A stretch of DNA of 64,000 nt from Paenibacillus sp. PAMC 26794 (GTDB lineage: Bacteria; Bacillota; Bacilli; Paenibacillales; Paenibacillaceae), in the NCBI RefSeq assembly GCF_000316035.1, contig NZ_ANHX01000040.1:87221-151220 (forward strand), in the 5' to 3' direction. Shown here piece after piece: positions 45,230-53,753 of the stretch (its first letter is position 1; each line of letters opens with the position of its first letter). Position numbers and translations under genes: made by a program. Under the pieces are notes generated by a model. The model did no database searches. It was not told the origin of the DNA and saw only the letters and a program-made list of their open reading frames with translations.

Positions 45230-45913
45230 CTAATCCTGATTTGGTATCAGTAACGGCAGGAGCTGATCCAATGAATCAACAGTCCACTCCGCACGTTGGT
45301 CATCCGATAGTTCTGGCTGGAATCTTCCGTAACCCTGCATAATTCGAATCGTACGCATGCCCAGCTTCCGAGCTGGAATGATATCGTTATCAATCCGATC
45401 CCCGACCATGACGGCTTCCTCCGGTTCACAGCCGGCCTGTTTCAAGGCCACCGCGTATAGCTCAGGGTCTGGCTTGGACACCCCTTCTTCAGCCGAACAG
45501 GCCAGAACGTCAACATACTTCCGCAATCCGTAACTCTCCAGTCTCTCTTCCGTTCCAGGACTCTGATTGGCAATAATGCCAATACGATAATGCCGTGACA
45601 ACTGCTGAAGAACGGAATCCGCTGAAGGAAAAGGACGTTCAAGATCTTTTTGAAACTTCAGCTTGTCCTGAATCTGTTTCTGGTGTCCCTCGTCTTCAAC
45701 GAATGTGCGAATCGCCACTCTCATAGGCCATTGCTCATATTTTCGGTAACAGTTCGCGAACAGTTCGCGTACCGCCTCAATCTTCACCGGATACCCCAAA
45801 GCACAAGCTTCACGGACGAACTGTCCGATAATATCATCAACCGGCTCCCATTCATCCACCAGCGTATCTCCAACATCAAAAAACAACCATTTCAATCCAC
45901 CTACATCCGGCAC
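45230..45913 (-). CDS. HAD-superfamily hydrolase
   Basis: 227 residues from GTG 45913, with AAGGAGG seven bases upstream. HAD motifs: LFFDVGDTLVDEW (I), GIIANQSPG (II), VSKPDPELY (III) and VMVGDRIDNDIIPARKLGM (IV). The aspartate +2 of motif I is present as DVGDT. It resembles the YjjG/HAD-IA group, which includes nucleotidases and phosphoglycolate phosphatases; the substrate is unknown. An open frame continues upstream to 45997 without signals. Confidence 0.88.
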   Translation of the reverse strand: MPDVGGLKWLFFDVGDTLVDEWEPVDDIIGQFVREACALGYPVKIEAVRELFANCYRKYEQWPMRVAIRTFVEDEGHQKQIQDKLKFQKDLERPFPSADSVLQQLSRHYRIGIIANQSPGTEERLESYGLRKYVDVLACSAEEGVSKPDPELYAVALKQAGCEPEEAVMVGDRIDNDIIPARKLGMRTIRIMQGYGRFQPELSDDQRAEWTVDSLDQLLPLLIPNQD

Positions 45914-46040
45914 GCCAATTCCTCCTTGTAAGCATAAAAAAGAAGACTCACCATTTTGCATGAGTCTCCTCAAACTTCCGTTTATCGATACATTCAATTA
46001 TAACAGGCACCTTACACCTGGGCAATCACAAGCTATGGCA

Positions 46041-46439
46041 TTAACCATTGAGGAGAAAGCCAACTTCCCCATTGAGCGAATATACAATCCGGTCTGCGCC
46101 CATGCCCCGATAGATGCCCTTAGGATGACTCTGCTCCGTAATGACGCACAGGGATTTCGATGTCCATGAACGGCAGATCTGTAAATAACGACAGGTCAGA
46201 TTCAGGCTGTTCTCGAAAATAAACACGTTGCCTACGCTGCCCTGCGGCAAAAACCATTTTTGAGCTGCAGCCGTATTCATGCGAATGACATGTTCTACTC
46301 CGATTCTACGGAGTCTGCGCTCTTCCCCTGCACTGTTGGTTAGAACGGCAAACGGCATTTTTTTGTACATCAGCAATTTGATAAATTTGCGTCCTGCTTC
46401 ATTTGGAGCAGTCACTAAGATCATCTCAGTATCCATCAT
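46041..46439 (-). CDS. Small Rossmann-like protein controlled by c-di-AMP riboswitch
   Basis: 132 residues. The N-terminus MILVTAPNEAGRKFIKLLMYKKMPFAV and the strand-helix spacing resemble a TrkA-N/RCK domain. The glycine-rich GxGxxG is replaced by TAPNEAG, so nucleotide binding is doubtful. A VITEQSHPKGIYRGMGADRIVYS stretch follows. I do not recognise the family. Because a ydaO-class riboswitch with its terminator lies directly upstream, the gene should be shut off by c-di-AMP, as for KtrA-type potassium genes. GGAGGAACGA precedes the ATG. Confidence 0.75.
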   Translation of the reverse strand: MMDTEMILVTAPNEAGRKFIKLLMYKKMPFAVLTNSAGEERRLRRIGVEHVIRMNTAAAQKWFLPQGSVGNVFIFENSLNLTCRYLQICRSWTSKSLCVITEQSHPKGIYRGMGADRIVYSLNGEVGFLLNG

Positions 46440-46463
46440 TCGTTCCTCCCTTGGCGTGAAAAG

Positions 46464-46510
46464 ACAACAAAAAAGAAGCGTGGGGGACCAAGGCCTCCCG
46501 AACGCTTCTT
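46464..46510 (-). terminator. Riboswitch expression-platform terminator
   Basis: AGAAGCG (46474-46480) pairs with CGCTTCT (46503-46509) with inner GGGAGGCC/GGTCCCC; TTTTTTT follows on the minus strand, just before the small gene. Confidence 0.85.
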
Positions 46511-46514
46511 AAAG

Positions 46515-46722
46515 AACCCATGGCGAAAACGCCATGAACCAGCGTACGGCTTGTTGCCTCTCCCTTTAACGCTTACGAGGTTAGCTGACGGATTCGGGCG
46601 CGAGAGTCGCCCTATTTCCGGCTGTCACCGGAAAATTCACCCCATGAATGCCCACTGTCCTGGACAGCGCATTCCGTTGGTTCCCCCGTTTCCCATTCAT
46701 CAATGAATGGAAACTCAGCGAT
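46515..46722 (-). ncRNA. Cyclic-di-AMP riboswitch (ydaO/yuaA class)
   Basis: On the minus strand the conserved blocks occur in order: ATCGCTGAG, ACGGGGGAACCAACGG, a variable arm, GGGGTGAATTTTCCGG, AGGGCGACTC, GCCCGAATCCGTCAGCTAA, CCTCGTAAGCG and AAGGGAGAGG. This is the consensus layout of the ydaO motif, known to bind two c-di-AMP molecules. A terminator follows, so ligand binding should stop transcription of the gene at 46041-46439. The remaining gap to gpx (46723-47036) shows only AT-rich promoter DNA. Confidence 0.9.
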
Positions 46723-47036
46723 TAAAACATCGTTCGTATATCTTAAGGTAAGATCGAGCGATATTATCGTTTGTTTCGTTTTTCAAGTACAATTTAGTTT
46801 AAATTGAAATTACGTTATGAATCATACACCCCCGCCATGACGGTGTAAAGTCCTGACAGATCACCGAATCGGCAGATTTTTGCCAATACTCGTTCATAAT
46901 AACGCTTACAATAAGGTTATACTCTATCCATCTCTTCAAGGCTATCTAATTCTCACTCTGACGAAAATCACTTCGCAATTCATTCACGTATTCAGCACAA
47001 CTTGCCTGTTTTGATTCTTTTAACACCATATTAATT

Positions 47037-47065
47037 TTGCAATATTTAATTGTAACCAATATAAT
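47037..47065 (+). promoter_or_regulatory. Sigma-A-type promoter of gpx
   Basis: TTGCAA (47037-47042), 17-bp spacer, TATAAT (47060-47065), 36 bp before the gpx start. Confidence 0.65.
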
Positions 47066-47101
47066 AGAAGATATAAGAGTATATAAATGGAGGCGATTTA
47101 G

Positions 47102-47581
47102 ATGACAGTCTACGATTACAAAGTGAATACCCTTCGCGGTCAAGAAGTTGAAATGTCCGACTATCGTGACAAAGTGTTACTAATTGTGAATACGGCAAGC
47201 TCATGCGGCCTTACCCCTCAATTCAAAGGTCTGCAGGAACTGCAAGACAAGTTCAAGGATGCACCATTTGAAGTCCTTGGTTTTCCAAGTAACCAGTTTG
47301 CACAGGAAAAAGGTTCTTCAGATGAAATTGCCGAGTTCTGTCAGATGAATTATGGCGTGAGCTTCCCCATGTTTGAGAAAATTGATGTGAACGGCTCAAG
47401 CGCTCACCCTCTTTTCCAACACCTTAGCACAGAAGCTCCTGGCCTGCTCGGCTCCAAATCAATCAAATGGAATTTCACCAAATTCCTTGTGGATCAGAAC
47501 GGACAGGTACTGAAACGTTATGCTCCCAAAACAACACCGGACAAGATTGAAGAAGATATCAAGAACTTGCTGCAAAAATAA
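47102..47581 (+). CDS. gpx: Glutathione peroxidase family protein
   Basis: 159 residues. The active-site cysteine is in NTASSCGLTPQ (residue ~35), the glutamine in FPSNQFAQEKG and the tryptophan/asparagine in SIKWNFTKFLVD. It has Cys rather than selenocysteine, as in bacterial BsaA-type enzymes, which mostly use thioredoxin to reduce hydroperoxides. GGAGGCGATTTAG precedes the ATG. Confidence 0.95.
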   Translation: MTVYDYKVNTLRGQEVEMSDYRDKVLLIVNTASSCGLTPQFKGLQELQDKFKDAPFEVLGFPSNQFAQEKGSSDEIAEFCQMNYGVSFPMFEKIDVNGSSAHPLFQHLSTEAPGLLGSKSIKWNFTKFLVDQNGQVLKRYAPKTTPDKIEEDIKNLLQK

Positions 47582-47678
47582 TACATTGGCCACCCGTAGC
47601 CGGAAGGTAGAGCACGATTGCCCCGGTAATGGATGGCCTTTTTTTCTCAACTTTGATGTCATACTGTTCGAAAAAGAC

Positions 47679-47714
47679 AAAAAAAGAAGCTTTCCAATAA
47701 CGGAAAGCTTCTTC
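47679..47714 (-). terminator. Terminator after tRNA-Leu
   Basis: AAGAAGCTTTCC pairs with GGAAAGCTTCTT around AATAAC; TTTTTTT follows on the minus strand. Confidence 0.8.
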
Positions 47715-47730
47715 TTAATCGTTCATATGA

Positions 47731-47813
47731 TGCGGTCGAGAGGACTCGAACCTCCACGGGCATACGCCCACTACCCCCTCAAGATAGCGTGTCTGCCATT
47801 CCACCACGACCGC
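47731..47813 (-). tRNA. tRNA-Leu (anticodon GAG), copy 1
   Basis: 83 nt on the minus strand: acceptor GCGGTCG/CGACCGC, anticodon loop TTGAGGG inside the stem CTATC/GGTAG, T arm GAGGTTCGAGTCCTC, and a long variable arm GGGC-GTAT-GCCC typical of tRNA-Leu. CCA is not encoded. It is followed by a terminator; no other tRNA is beside it. Confidence 0.95.
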
Positions 47814-48049
47814 ATGTCGTAAATAATCGGCAACAGAGTTGATTATACCGGGTTCAGAACTAAAAGTAAAGTATTTTTTAATACTTCTTTTTCAGCTAGG
47901 CATTATCCTCAAAAAACGCATATTCTCGTCATTTTTATCCATGAACTGCATATCATTAGATTTGATCCCCTCTTTTCCGGCTTGAGCTGATCTTATTGAT
48001 TCATTTATATATAGTCCTCCCTACACTTCATCAAAAAAATAACACAATA

Positions 48050-48066
48050 AGTTATGTAAAGTAACA
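48050..48066. promoter_or_regulatory. GlnR/TnrA-type box upstream of ureF paralog (one mismatch)
   Basis: AGTTATGTAAAGTAACA matches TGTNAN7TNACA except for the first base. A TTGACA at 48113-48118 and a TATAAT at 48151-48156 lie further down, with a perfect inverted repeat ATGATA-AC-TATCAT at 48138-48151. The 427-bp gap 47814-48240 holds no gene. Confidence 0.6.
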
Positions 48067-48196
48067 CAATTATTAAATTAAAGATTTAATCCATTGAATT
48101 TAAATCACACTATTGACAAAAAGCGGATATTTATGGGATGATAACTATCATATAATTCGGATTTTTAAACACAAAGTAAACAAAAAGGAATATAAG

Positions 48197-48213
48197 TGTC
48201 ACTTTAAGTTACA
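48197..48213. promoter_or_regulatory. GlnR/TnrA-type box upstream of ureF paralog (exact)
   Basis: TGTCACTTTAAGTTACA fits TGTNAN7TNACA at every fixed position. It lies 28 bp before the start codon, probably downstream of the transcription start. Confidence 0.7.
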
Positions 48214-48240
48214 TTTAACAAACACAGGAGGCGAATGATT

Positions 48241-48942
48241 GTGAACCGTGGGAATAAGCTGCTCGATTATGTCAAACTGCTTGATTCCTCTATTCAGGTT
48301 GGAGGGTTCACCCATTCCTTCGGCATGGATATCCATATCAGAGAGGGTACCATTCGTAATGCTGAAGATCTCGAATCATTCATGCGTTGTCAGTTGCATC
48401 CCAGCATTGTTCGCCTTGAAGGCATGGCCATCAAAGGCATCTATACCGCAGTAGATCACAAGGATACATGGCGGATAGCTCTGATCGACAAGCTCGTCCA
48501 TGTTCAGCGAACCCCTGGAGATCTCAGAGAACAAGCTGCCGCCATGGGTAAACGATTGATCAGACTCGCACGTGCTCTGCACCCCTGGATTGATTTCAGC
48601 CAGCTCGAACAGATTTCTGCCAAATACGATTCGGTTGGCTGCCTCTCCACTGTTCACGCCTGGATTAACCACCACCTCGACATCCCGGTCGAGGAGGCGG
48701 TCCTTGGTTACCTGCATTCAGCCATGAATGCCTGCATAACCGAAGCCTCCAAAGTCATTCCCCTGAACAACGATACAACCAAGGATCTGATGGTCCGCCT
48801 GGCTACAGATCTGGAGAATGAATGGAAGACCGTCAGCGCCTCGGCTGCGGATGGACTGGCACAGCCAACCTCCATGTCCATGAAATCGTTTTTCCCCAGT
48901 TTCCATATGCTTGGAGCTGGACTTCATGCCTACAGGGCCTAA
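48241..48942 (+). CDS. ureF2: UreF paralog (orphan urease accessory protein)
   Basis: 233 residues from GTG 48241, nine bases after AGGAGG. Closely parallel to the operon UreF at 57723: LLDYVKLLDSSIQVGGFTHSFGMD against LLRYVQLLDSALPIGGFSHSFGLE, then the IKGIYTA, RTPGDLREQAAAMGKRL and LHPWIDFS blocks. The C-terminal ~40 residues differ completely. UreF recruits UreG to the apo-urease-UreD complex. Why a second copy exists, ~6.4 kb from its own partners, is unknown; it may be a variant chaperone. Two GlnR-type boxes precede it and a terminator follows. Confidence 0.87.
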   Translation: MNRGNKLLDYVKLLDSSIQVGGFTHSFGMDIHIREGTIRNAEDLESFMRCQLHPSIVRLEGMAIKGIYTAVDHKDTWRIALIDKLVHVQRTPGDLREQAAAMGKRLIRLARALHPWIDFSQLEQISAKYDSVGCLSTVHAWINHHLDIPVEEAVLGYLHSAMNACITEASKVIPLNNDTTKDLMVRLATDLENEWKTVSASAADGLAQPTSMSMKSFFPSFHMLGAGLHAYRA

Positions 48943-48987
48943 TCCTCTTCCTCCTCATACCTGCTCCCCTTTATTCAGACAAACTAA

Positions 48988-49026
48988 AAAACACGCGGCA
49001 ACCTCCTTGCCGACGTGTTTTTTTTC
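48988..49026 (+). terminator. Terminator after ureF paralog
   Basis: AACACG pairs with CGTGTT around a GGCA/TGCC stem (GGCAACCTCCTTGCC), followed by a run of eight or more T. Confidence 0.85.
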
Positions 49027-49097
49027 ATTTTATTTGTTTTATTTACGTATTTACGCCATTTTCCATCACAAAATACACTTTTTTCCGTATTTTTTAA

Positions 49098-49126
49098 TTG
49101 TTAGATGACGAATTTACGTATATAAT
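49098..49126 (+). promoter_or_regulatory. Promoter of the mini-HTH/PAS operon with TTTACGTAT repeats
   Basis: TTGTTA (49098-49103), 17-bp spacer, TATAAT (49121-49126). The nonamer TTTACGTAT occurs at 49042-49050 and again at 49113-49121, where it overlaps the -10. It contains the palindrome TACGTA and may be an operator. Confidence 0.55.
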
Positions 49127-49208
49127 GAAACATACAGCTCGCATTTCTATATATTCTACATGAAGAAAGGGCGGCTGAATACTACATTCCAACCAGGGGT
49201 GAACCCTT

Positions 49209-49412
49209 TTGAACAAGAAAAAACCAGTTACTCCGTTCGGATGGGCCATCAAACGACGGCTAACCGAACTTCAAGTGGACCAGAAGACCTTTTGTGAACA
49301 GCATGGCATCCCACCCTATCGTTTATCCAATCTTATTCACGGCACACGCAAAGCAACCCGATTCAGGCACCTGGTCGCTGATATTTTGGATATTCCAGAT
49401 GAACTGAGATAA
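49209..49412 (+). CDS. Mini helix-turn-helix protein
   Basis: 67 residues starting at TTG 49209 behind AGGGGTGA. It is little more than one lambda-repressor-type HTH: FGWAIKRRLTELQVDQKTFCEQHGIPPYRLSNLIHGTRKATR. The wording (FCEQHGI...RLSNLIHG) resembles small Cro/XRE proteins. No dimerisation or ligand domain is visible, so it may autoregulate or partner with another protein. The PAS gene follows 27 bp on, probably co-transcribed. Confidence 0.72.
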   Translation: MNKKKPVTPFGWAIKRRLTELQVDQKTFCEQHGIPPYRLSNLIHGTRKATRFRHLVADILDIPDELR

Positions 49413-49439
49413 GATTTCTGCCAAAGGAGGGTCTCATCC

Positions 49440-50075
49440 ATGAGACATGTTACATCTGATCTGGAGAGGCTGTCGTTCCAGTCCATACGTCACCAGCTCA
49501 TCATCGTTGATCACAATTGGATTATCCAAAGTTGTAACCGTGCCTGGCAACAGGGACTCGGTCAATGCTCACCAAACCCGGATACACACAGTAGTCATAG
49601 ACATTACCTGCACCTGACGGAAGCCTGGGCAAAACGAGGCAAGAACGCTAACATGGCACTTGTCGCACAGAATTTGAAAGAACGCGGAATACCCTTTAAT
49701 CGAAATCATACATATGACATCTGCGTGTATACTGTATACAACGAAAAGAGGTGGTTTCGTGTAGAACTCACCCCTCTATCTTATGCAAATTCAATTCTGG
49801 ATACCGATCTCGCTTTAATTGCACACATGGATATTACCGAACAAAGAAAGACAGAACACCAATTGAAGAAGGCATTGTCTGAAGTGCGCACATTGCGCGG
49901 ACTGCTGCCTATTTGCGCCGTCTGCAAACAAATCAAGGACGAAGAGGAACACTGGAACTCCGTTGAGAGTTATCTGGAGAAGCATACCCACGCCGAATTC
50001 ACCCATGACATCTGTCCGGAATGCATCCGGCGGTTATATCCGAAATACTCGAATATCCTGGACAAGCGTTCCTGA
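49440..50075 (+). CDS. PAS-domain protein with C-terminal Cys-rich module
   Basis: 211 residues. Residues ~10-130 form a PAS fold ending in a PAC-type segment (ALIAHMDITEQRKTEHQL). A short coiled coil (KKALSEVRTLRGLL) leads to the module LPICAVCKQIKDEEEHWNSV, then FTHDICPECIRRLYP, four cysteines in all. That module occurs at the end of many PAS/response-regulator proteins and may bind metal. No kinase, cyclase or DNA-binding domain is present, so the output is unclear. Convergent with urtE across 31 bp. Confidence 0.82.
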   Translation: MRHVTSDLERLSFQSIRHQLIIVDHNWIIQSCNRAWQQGLGQCSPNPDTHSSHRHYLHLTEAWAKRGKNANMALVAQNLKERGIPFNRNHTYDICVYTVYNEKRWFRVELTPLSYANSILDTDLALIAHMDITEQRKTEHQLKKALSEVRTLRGLLPICAVCKQIKDEEEHWNSVESYLEKHTHAEFTHDICPECIRRLYPKYSNILDKRS

Positions 50076-50106
50076 AACCTCTCTCCACTCGCCACACTAA
50101 CTACAA

Positions 50107-50802
50107 CTATACGGAGAGATGATGTTCAAACTGCGACATATCCAGCTCTTGCGTTGTCCCATGCAGGGTTATGGTTCCTTTGTCCATGATATAGATGTAA
50201 TCTGCGGCACTTCGTACAAAATCAATACTCTGCTCTACCAGCAGAACCGAGAGGTTCCCCTTTGCCTTGAGCTGCAAAATAACCTGCCGAATGTCCTCCA
50301 CGATAGAAGGCTGGATGCCTTCTGTCGGCTCATCAAGTAGCAACAACTCCGGACGCGAAGCCAATGCCCGGGCGAATGCCAACTGTTGCTGCTGTCCACC
50401 ACTCAGATCCCCGCCCTGCCGTCCATACATCGTAGCAAGCACTGGAAACATCGCAAGTACATCCTCCGGGAACGTTTTTACTCCCGGCGCACTTGTCTCC
50501 AGACCGAGCAATAAATTTTCTTTCACCGTAAGCTGCGGGAAAATCTCCCGCCCCTGCGGTACATAACCAATCCCTGCCCTTGCCCGCTTGGCTGTGTCCA
50601 AGGTGGATAACTCCTGATTTTGCCACTGAATACTGCCCTTGCGTGTTTTGAGCAGCCCCAATAATGTTTTCATCAACGTTGTTTTCCCTACACCGTTACG
50701 GCCCATCAGACACACCACCTGCCCAGGCTGTACATCCAGGTTCACACCACGAAGCACATTGCTTTCCCCGTAGCCAGATTCAATTCGTTGCAGCAACAGC
50801 AT
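50107..50802 (-). CDS. urtE: Urea ABC transporter ATP-binding protein UrtE
   Basis: 231 residues of the branched-chain amino-acid/urea ATPase group. Walker A GRNGVGKTTLMKTL, signature DLSGGQQQQLAFARAL, Walker B LLLLDEPTEGIQPS, then the switch VEQSIDF. The phrase DEPTEGIQPSIV is typical of UrtE. The ATG at 50802 is six bases from AAAGGAGGG and overlaps the end of urtD by 23 bp; the ATG at 50808 abuts the ribosome site. Last gene of the urt operon. Confidence 0.93.
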   Translation of the reverse strand: MLLLQRIESGYGESNVLRGVNLDVQPGQVVCLMGRNGVGKTTLMKTLLGLLKTRKGSIQWQNQELSTLDTAKRARAGIGYVPQGREIFPQLTVKENLLLGLETSAPGVKTFPEDVLAMFPVLATMYGRQGGDLSGGQQQQLAFARALASRPELLLLDEPTEGIQPSIVEDIRQVILQLKAKGNLSVLLVEQSIDFVRSAADYIYIMDKGTITLHGTTQELDMSQFEHHLSV

Positions 50803-51589
50803 GGTCATCCCTCCTTTTGCCCAGATACACTTCTGCCACTTTCGGGTCTGCCTGTACCTCCGCCATCGTACCTTCCTTCAACAGTTTCCCTTCATGCATC
50901 ACTGTTACCTTGGCTGCGAACTCTCGCACAAACTCCATATCATGCTCCACCACCACAACCGAGCGCTCACGCGCAATCTCTTGCAGAAGTCGCCCGGTCT
51001 TGTGTGTTTCTTCATCCGTCATGCCTGCAGCTGGTTCATCCAGCAGCAACACCCGTGGCTCCTGCAGAAGCAACATGCCAATCTCCAGCCACTGCTTCTC
51101 CCCATGCGATAACGCTCCTGCACGAGCATCAACGCGGTCTTGCAGACCAATCTGGAGGGTAACATGCTCCATGGCAGCACTCATTTTCCCATAGCGACGA
51201 ATACCGATGGCTTGCAAAGGGGAACGGCGAGTCTCAGCCGCCAGTGTCAGATTCTCCTGCACCGTCAGACCCGCGAAGATCGATGGCGCCTGGAATTTGC
51301 GTCCAACACCTTTGCGAACAATCTGGTGCTCCTTCAGTCTTGTTAATTCCGTGCCATCCGCTATCTTCACCGAGCCGGACATTGGTTTGGTTTTACCACA
51401 TATAACATCCAGCATCGTTGTTTTCCCTGCACCATTGGGTCCGATTAAAAAATGCAGATCATGTTCATGCAGCTTCAGATTCATGCCTTTGACAGCAACG
51501 AACCCACCAAAGGCCACCGTAATATCCTCGGCTACCAACACCGCTGATTCCTCAGTAGACTTCAGGTTTTTCCCGAGTGACTTGGACAT
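50780..51589 (-). CDS. urtD: Urea ABC transporter ATP-binding protein UrtD
   Basis: 269 residues. Walker A IGPNGAGKTTMLDVICGKTKP matches UrtD wording; then VGRKFQAPSIF, the signature ALSHGEKQWLEIGMLL (SHGEK in place of SGGQ, usual for UrtD) and Walker B VLLLDEPAAGMTDEET. It pairs with UrtE to energise urea uptake. The ATG at 51589 has AGGAGA eight bases upstream. Overlaps both neighbours. Confidence 0.93.
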   Translation of the reverse strand: MSKSLGKNLKSTEESAVLVAEDITVAFGGFVAVKGMNLKLHEHDLHFLIGPNGAGKTTMLDVICGKTKPMSGSVKIADGTELTRLKEHQIVRKGVGRKFQAPSIFAGLTVQENLTLAAETRRSPLQAIGIRRYGKMSAAMEHVTLQIGLQDRVDARAGALSHGEKQWLEIGMLLLQEPRVLLLDEPAAGMTDEETHKTGRLLQEIARERSVVVVEHDMEFVREFAAKVTVMHEGKLLKEGTMAEVQADPKVAEVYLGKRRDDHAVAATN

Positions 51590-52642
51590 GCGCACTCTCT
51601 CCTCTCCGCTTTAGCAAGCGAACGACATGACGATACACACCTACAATACCGTGTGGCATGAACAAAACTACCGTTACAAAGAGCCCACCCATGACGAACA
51701 GCCACCCTTCGGGATAAGCCTCACTAATGCCTGTTTTGGCTGCATTCAGCACCACTGCTCCGATGACCGCTCCAATAAGCGTACCGCGACCACCCAATGC
51801 AACCCACAGGACCATCTCAATGGAGGGTACAATCCCCATCATCGATGGCGAGATAATACCCACCTGAAGAACAAACAACATGCCCGCGATGCCTGCAAGC
51901 GCACCGGAAAAAGCAAAAGCCAGCGTTTTATATCCTGCCGGATCATATCCAAGGAATCGCACCCGATTCTCCCCATCACGCGCTGCTTCGAGCACTTGGC
52001 CGAACCGACTGTTCACCATTCGACGACAGAGCATATAAGCGATCACCAGAACAGCAAGCGTTATATAGTAGAGAGCAATCGTCGTTCCAGCAGAATGAAG
52101 TGTAAAACCAAAGATCGAATGATATCCGGTAATGCCATTTGTCCCACCCGTCCATTCCTGTTTACCAACAAACAGTGTTACCGTAATAAGAACCAAAGCT
52201 TGAGTCAGGATAGTAAAATAAACACCGGTGATCCGGTTACGGAACGTAAACCACCCCAGAGCAAAGGCGAGCAATGCCGGAAGGCTATCCCCAATAACAG
52301 CGCCACCGGGAAAGAGCGAAACGGTTCCCAGAACCATGGCAGACCACTGAGACCACTCCATCCCATGAAGTCAGGAATCGTTGCTCCACTGGCCTGAAGC
52401 TTCAGATACATCGCCATCGCGTACCCACCCAGACCAAAGAACACCCCATGCCCAAGGCTCAGCACCCCTCCATATCCCCAGATCAGATCGAGACCGATGG
52501 CCAGGATTGCCAGCGCCAAAAACTTGGCTAACAGACTCAGACGAAACTCCGTGGAGATCAGTGGAGCAAGACACATCATGATGAGTACAACCGCCCAGAT
52601 AATCCTCATTTTCAGACTGCCAGTCTTGAGTAAAGCGGACAT
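51552..52642 (-). pseudogene. urtC: Urea ABC transporter permease UrtC, interrupted by a one-base frameshift
   Basis: Two overlapping frames together spell one UrtC of ~360 residues. The first (from ATG 52642) runs [48 protein letters not shown], then goes wrong. The second resumes [18 protein letters not shown] and continues with TGGTNGITGY, DGENRVRFLGYDP and GRGTLIGAVIG to 51552. The join is near 52283-52284: one extra C on the coding strand (AGCCTT to AGCCCTT) would give [17 protein letters not shown], exactly the family sequence. Either a real mutation, a sequencing error, or (less likely) slippage. Both halves otherwise look intact. Confidence 0.85.
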
Positions 52643-52663
52643 GAACTAACCCCCTTTTTCACG

Positions 52664-53569
52664 TTAATCGAGACTCCGTGTACGCATCGCGACCAATCCG
52701 CGTGGTTTCCATTGCAGGAAAGCAACGATACATACAAACACAAGCACCTTGCCAATGGAGGCCGAGGTATAGGTTTCGAACAGCGTGTTGAACATGCCAA
52801 TCCCCAATGCACCACACACGGTTCCGACCAATTTCCCCACGCCACCCAGAACAACGACCATGAACGCATCCACAATATAATACGTACCAAGCGAAGGACC
52901 AATCGGACCAATGAGTGTTAACGCACAACCAGCGATCCCAGCAATTCCTGAACCAATCGCAAAGGTCATACCATCTACCCGCCGGGTCGAAATTCCCAAA
53001 CAGCCCGCCATGCTCCGATTCTGCATTACAGCCCTCATTCGTCTTCCGGAAGACGTTCGATAGATATAGAGATACATACACAACAGCACAACCGAAACCA
53101 GTGCGATAATGAAAATTCGTTTATATGGGAATACAATGCCATCCGAGATCGCCAATCCCCCATTGAGCCAGGCCGGACTGGATACTCCCACATTTGGCGC
53201 TCCGAATATTGTACGGGCCAGTTGTTGCAGCATCATGCCTACACCCCATGTCGCAAGCAGACTATCCAGCGGCCTGCCATACAGATGCCTGATCAACACC
53301 ACTTCAAGTAACCAGCCAATTAGAGCAGCTACAATGAACGCAATCGGTAGAGCCACAACAAAGTAGGCACCAAACCACGCCGCTGGAACATAGGACATGA
53401 ACAGATTTTGTGTTACATACGTTGCATATGCACCGATCATGATCAGTTCACTGTGAGCCATATTGATGACATTCATCAGCCCAAATGTTACTGCAAGCCC
53501 CAATGCAATCAACAACAGAATTGAACTGATACTCAGACCATTGAACATCTGCAGGATAAACATATCCAT
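52664..53569 (-). CDS. urtB: Urea ABC transporter permease UrtB
   Basis: 301 residues, a LivH-type permease with about eight helices. It reads [26 protein letters not shown], then [53 protein letters not shown] and a final [10 protein letters not shown]. The [15 protein letters not shown] and QNRxMA wording is typical of UrtB. The start is ATG 53569 behind GGAGGAGGGG. The 184-bp gap to urtA contains no gene. Confidence 0.93.
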   Translation of the reverse strand: MDMFILQMFNGLSISSILLLIALGLAVTFGLMNVINMAHSELIMIGAYATYVTQNLFMSYVPAAWFGAYFVVALPIAFIVAALIGWLLEVVLIRHLYGRPLDSLLATWGVGMMLQQLARTIFGAPNVGVSSPAWLNGGLAISDGIVFPYKRIFIIALVSVVLLCMYLYIYRTSSGRRMRAVMQNRSMAGCLGISTRRVDGMTFAIGSGIAGIAGCALTLIGPIGPSLGTYYIVDAFMVVVLGGVGKLVGTVCGALGIGMFNTLFETYTSASIGKVLVFVCIVAFLQWKPRGLVAMRTRSLD

Positions 53570-53753
53570 CGCTATCCCCTCCTCCATACCGTGACTCTCG
53601 ATATTTCACATGACTTCAATTAGCGGCAGCAACATTTTTTTCACATCACAGTAACGCTTTACCGCGATGCGGTTAGAGGATGTGTTGTCACACCCTCGTC
53701 TCTGTTTCGGCTGCTTTGAAGCGAGTTGCCTGTTTTATTGCGAGGTTTCTATG

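Noticed and set aside
46946..47143. 65-codon minus-strand frame upstream of gpx
   Set aside because: Overlaps the gpx promoter and start; no ribosome site or homology.
48138..48151. ATGATA-AC-TATCAT as a Fur box
   Set aside because: The inverted repeat is real, but its spacing is shorter than the Fur 7-1-7 consensus and the gene has no iron link.
52205..52361. Programmed frameshift in urtC
   Set aside because: No slippery heptamer or downstream pseudoknot is evident; mutation or sequencing error is simpler.
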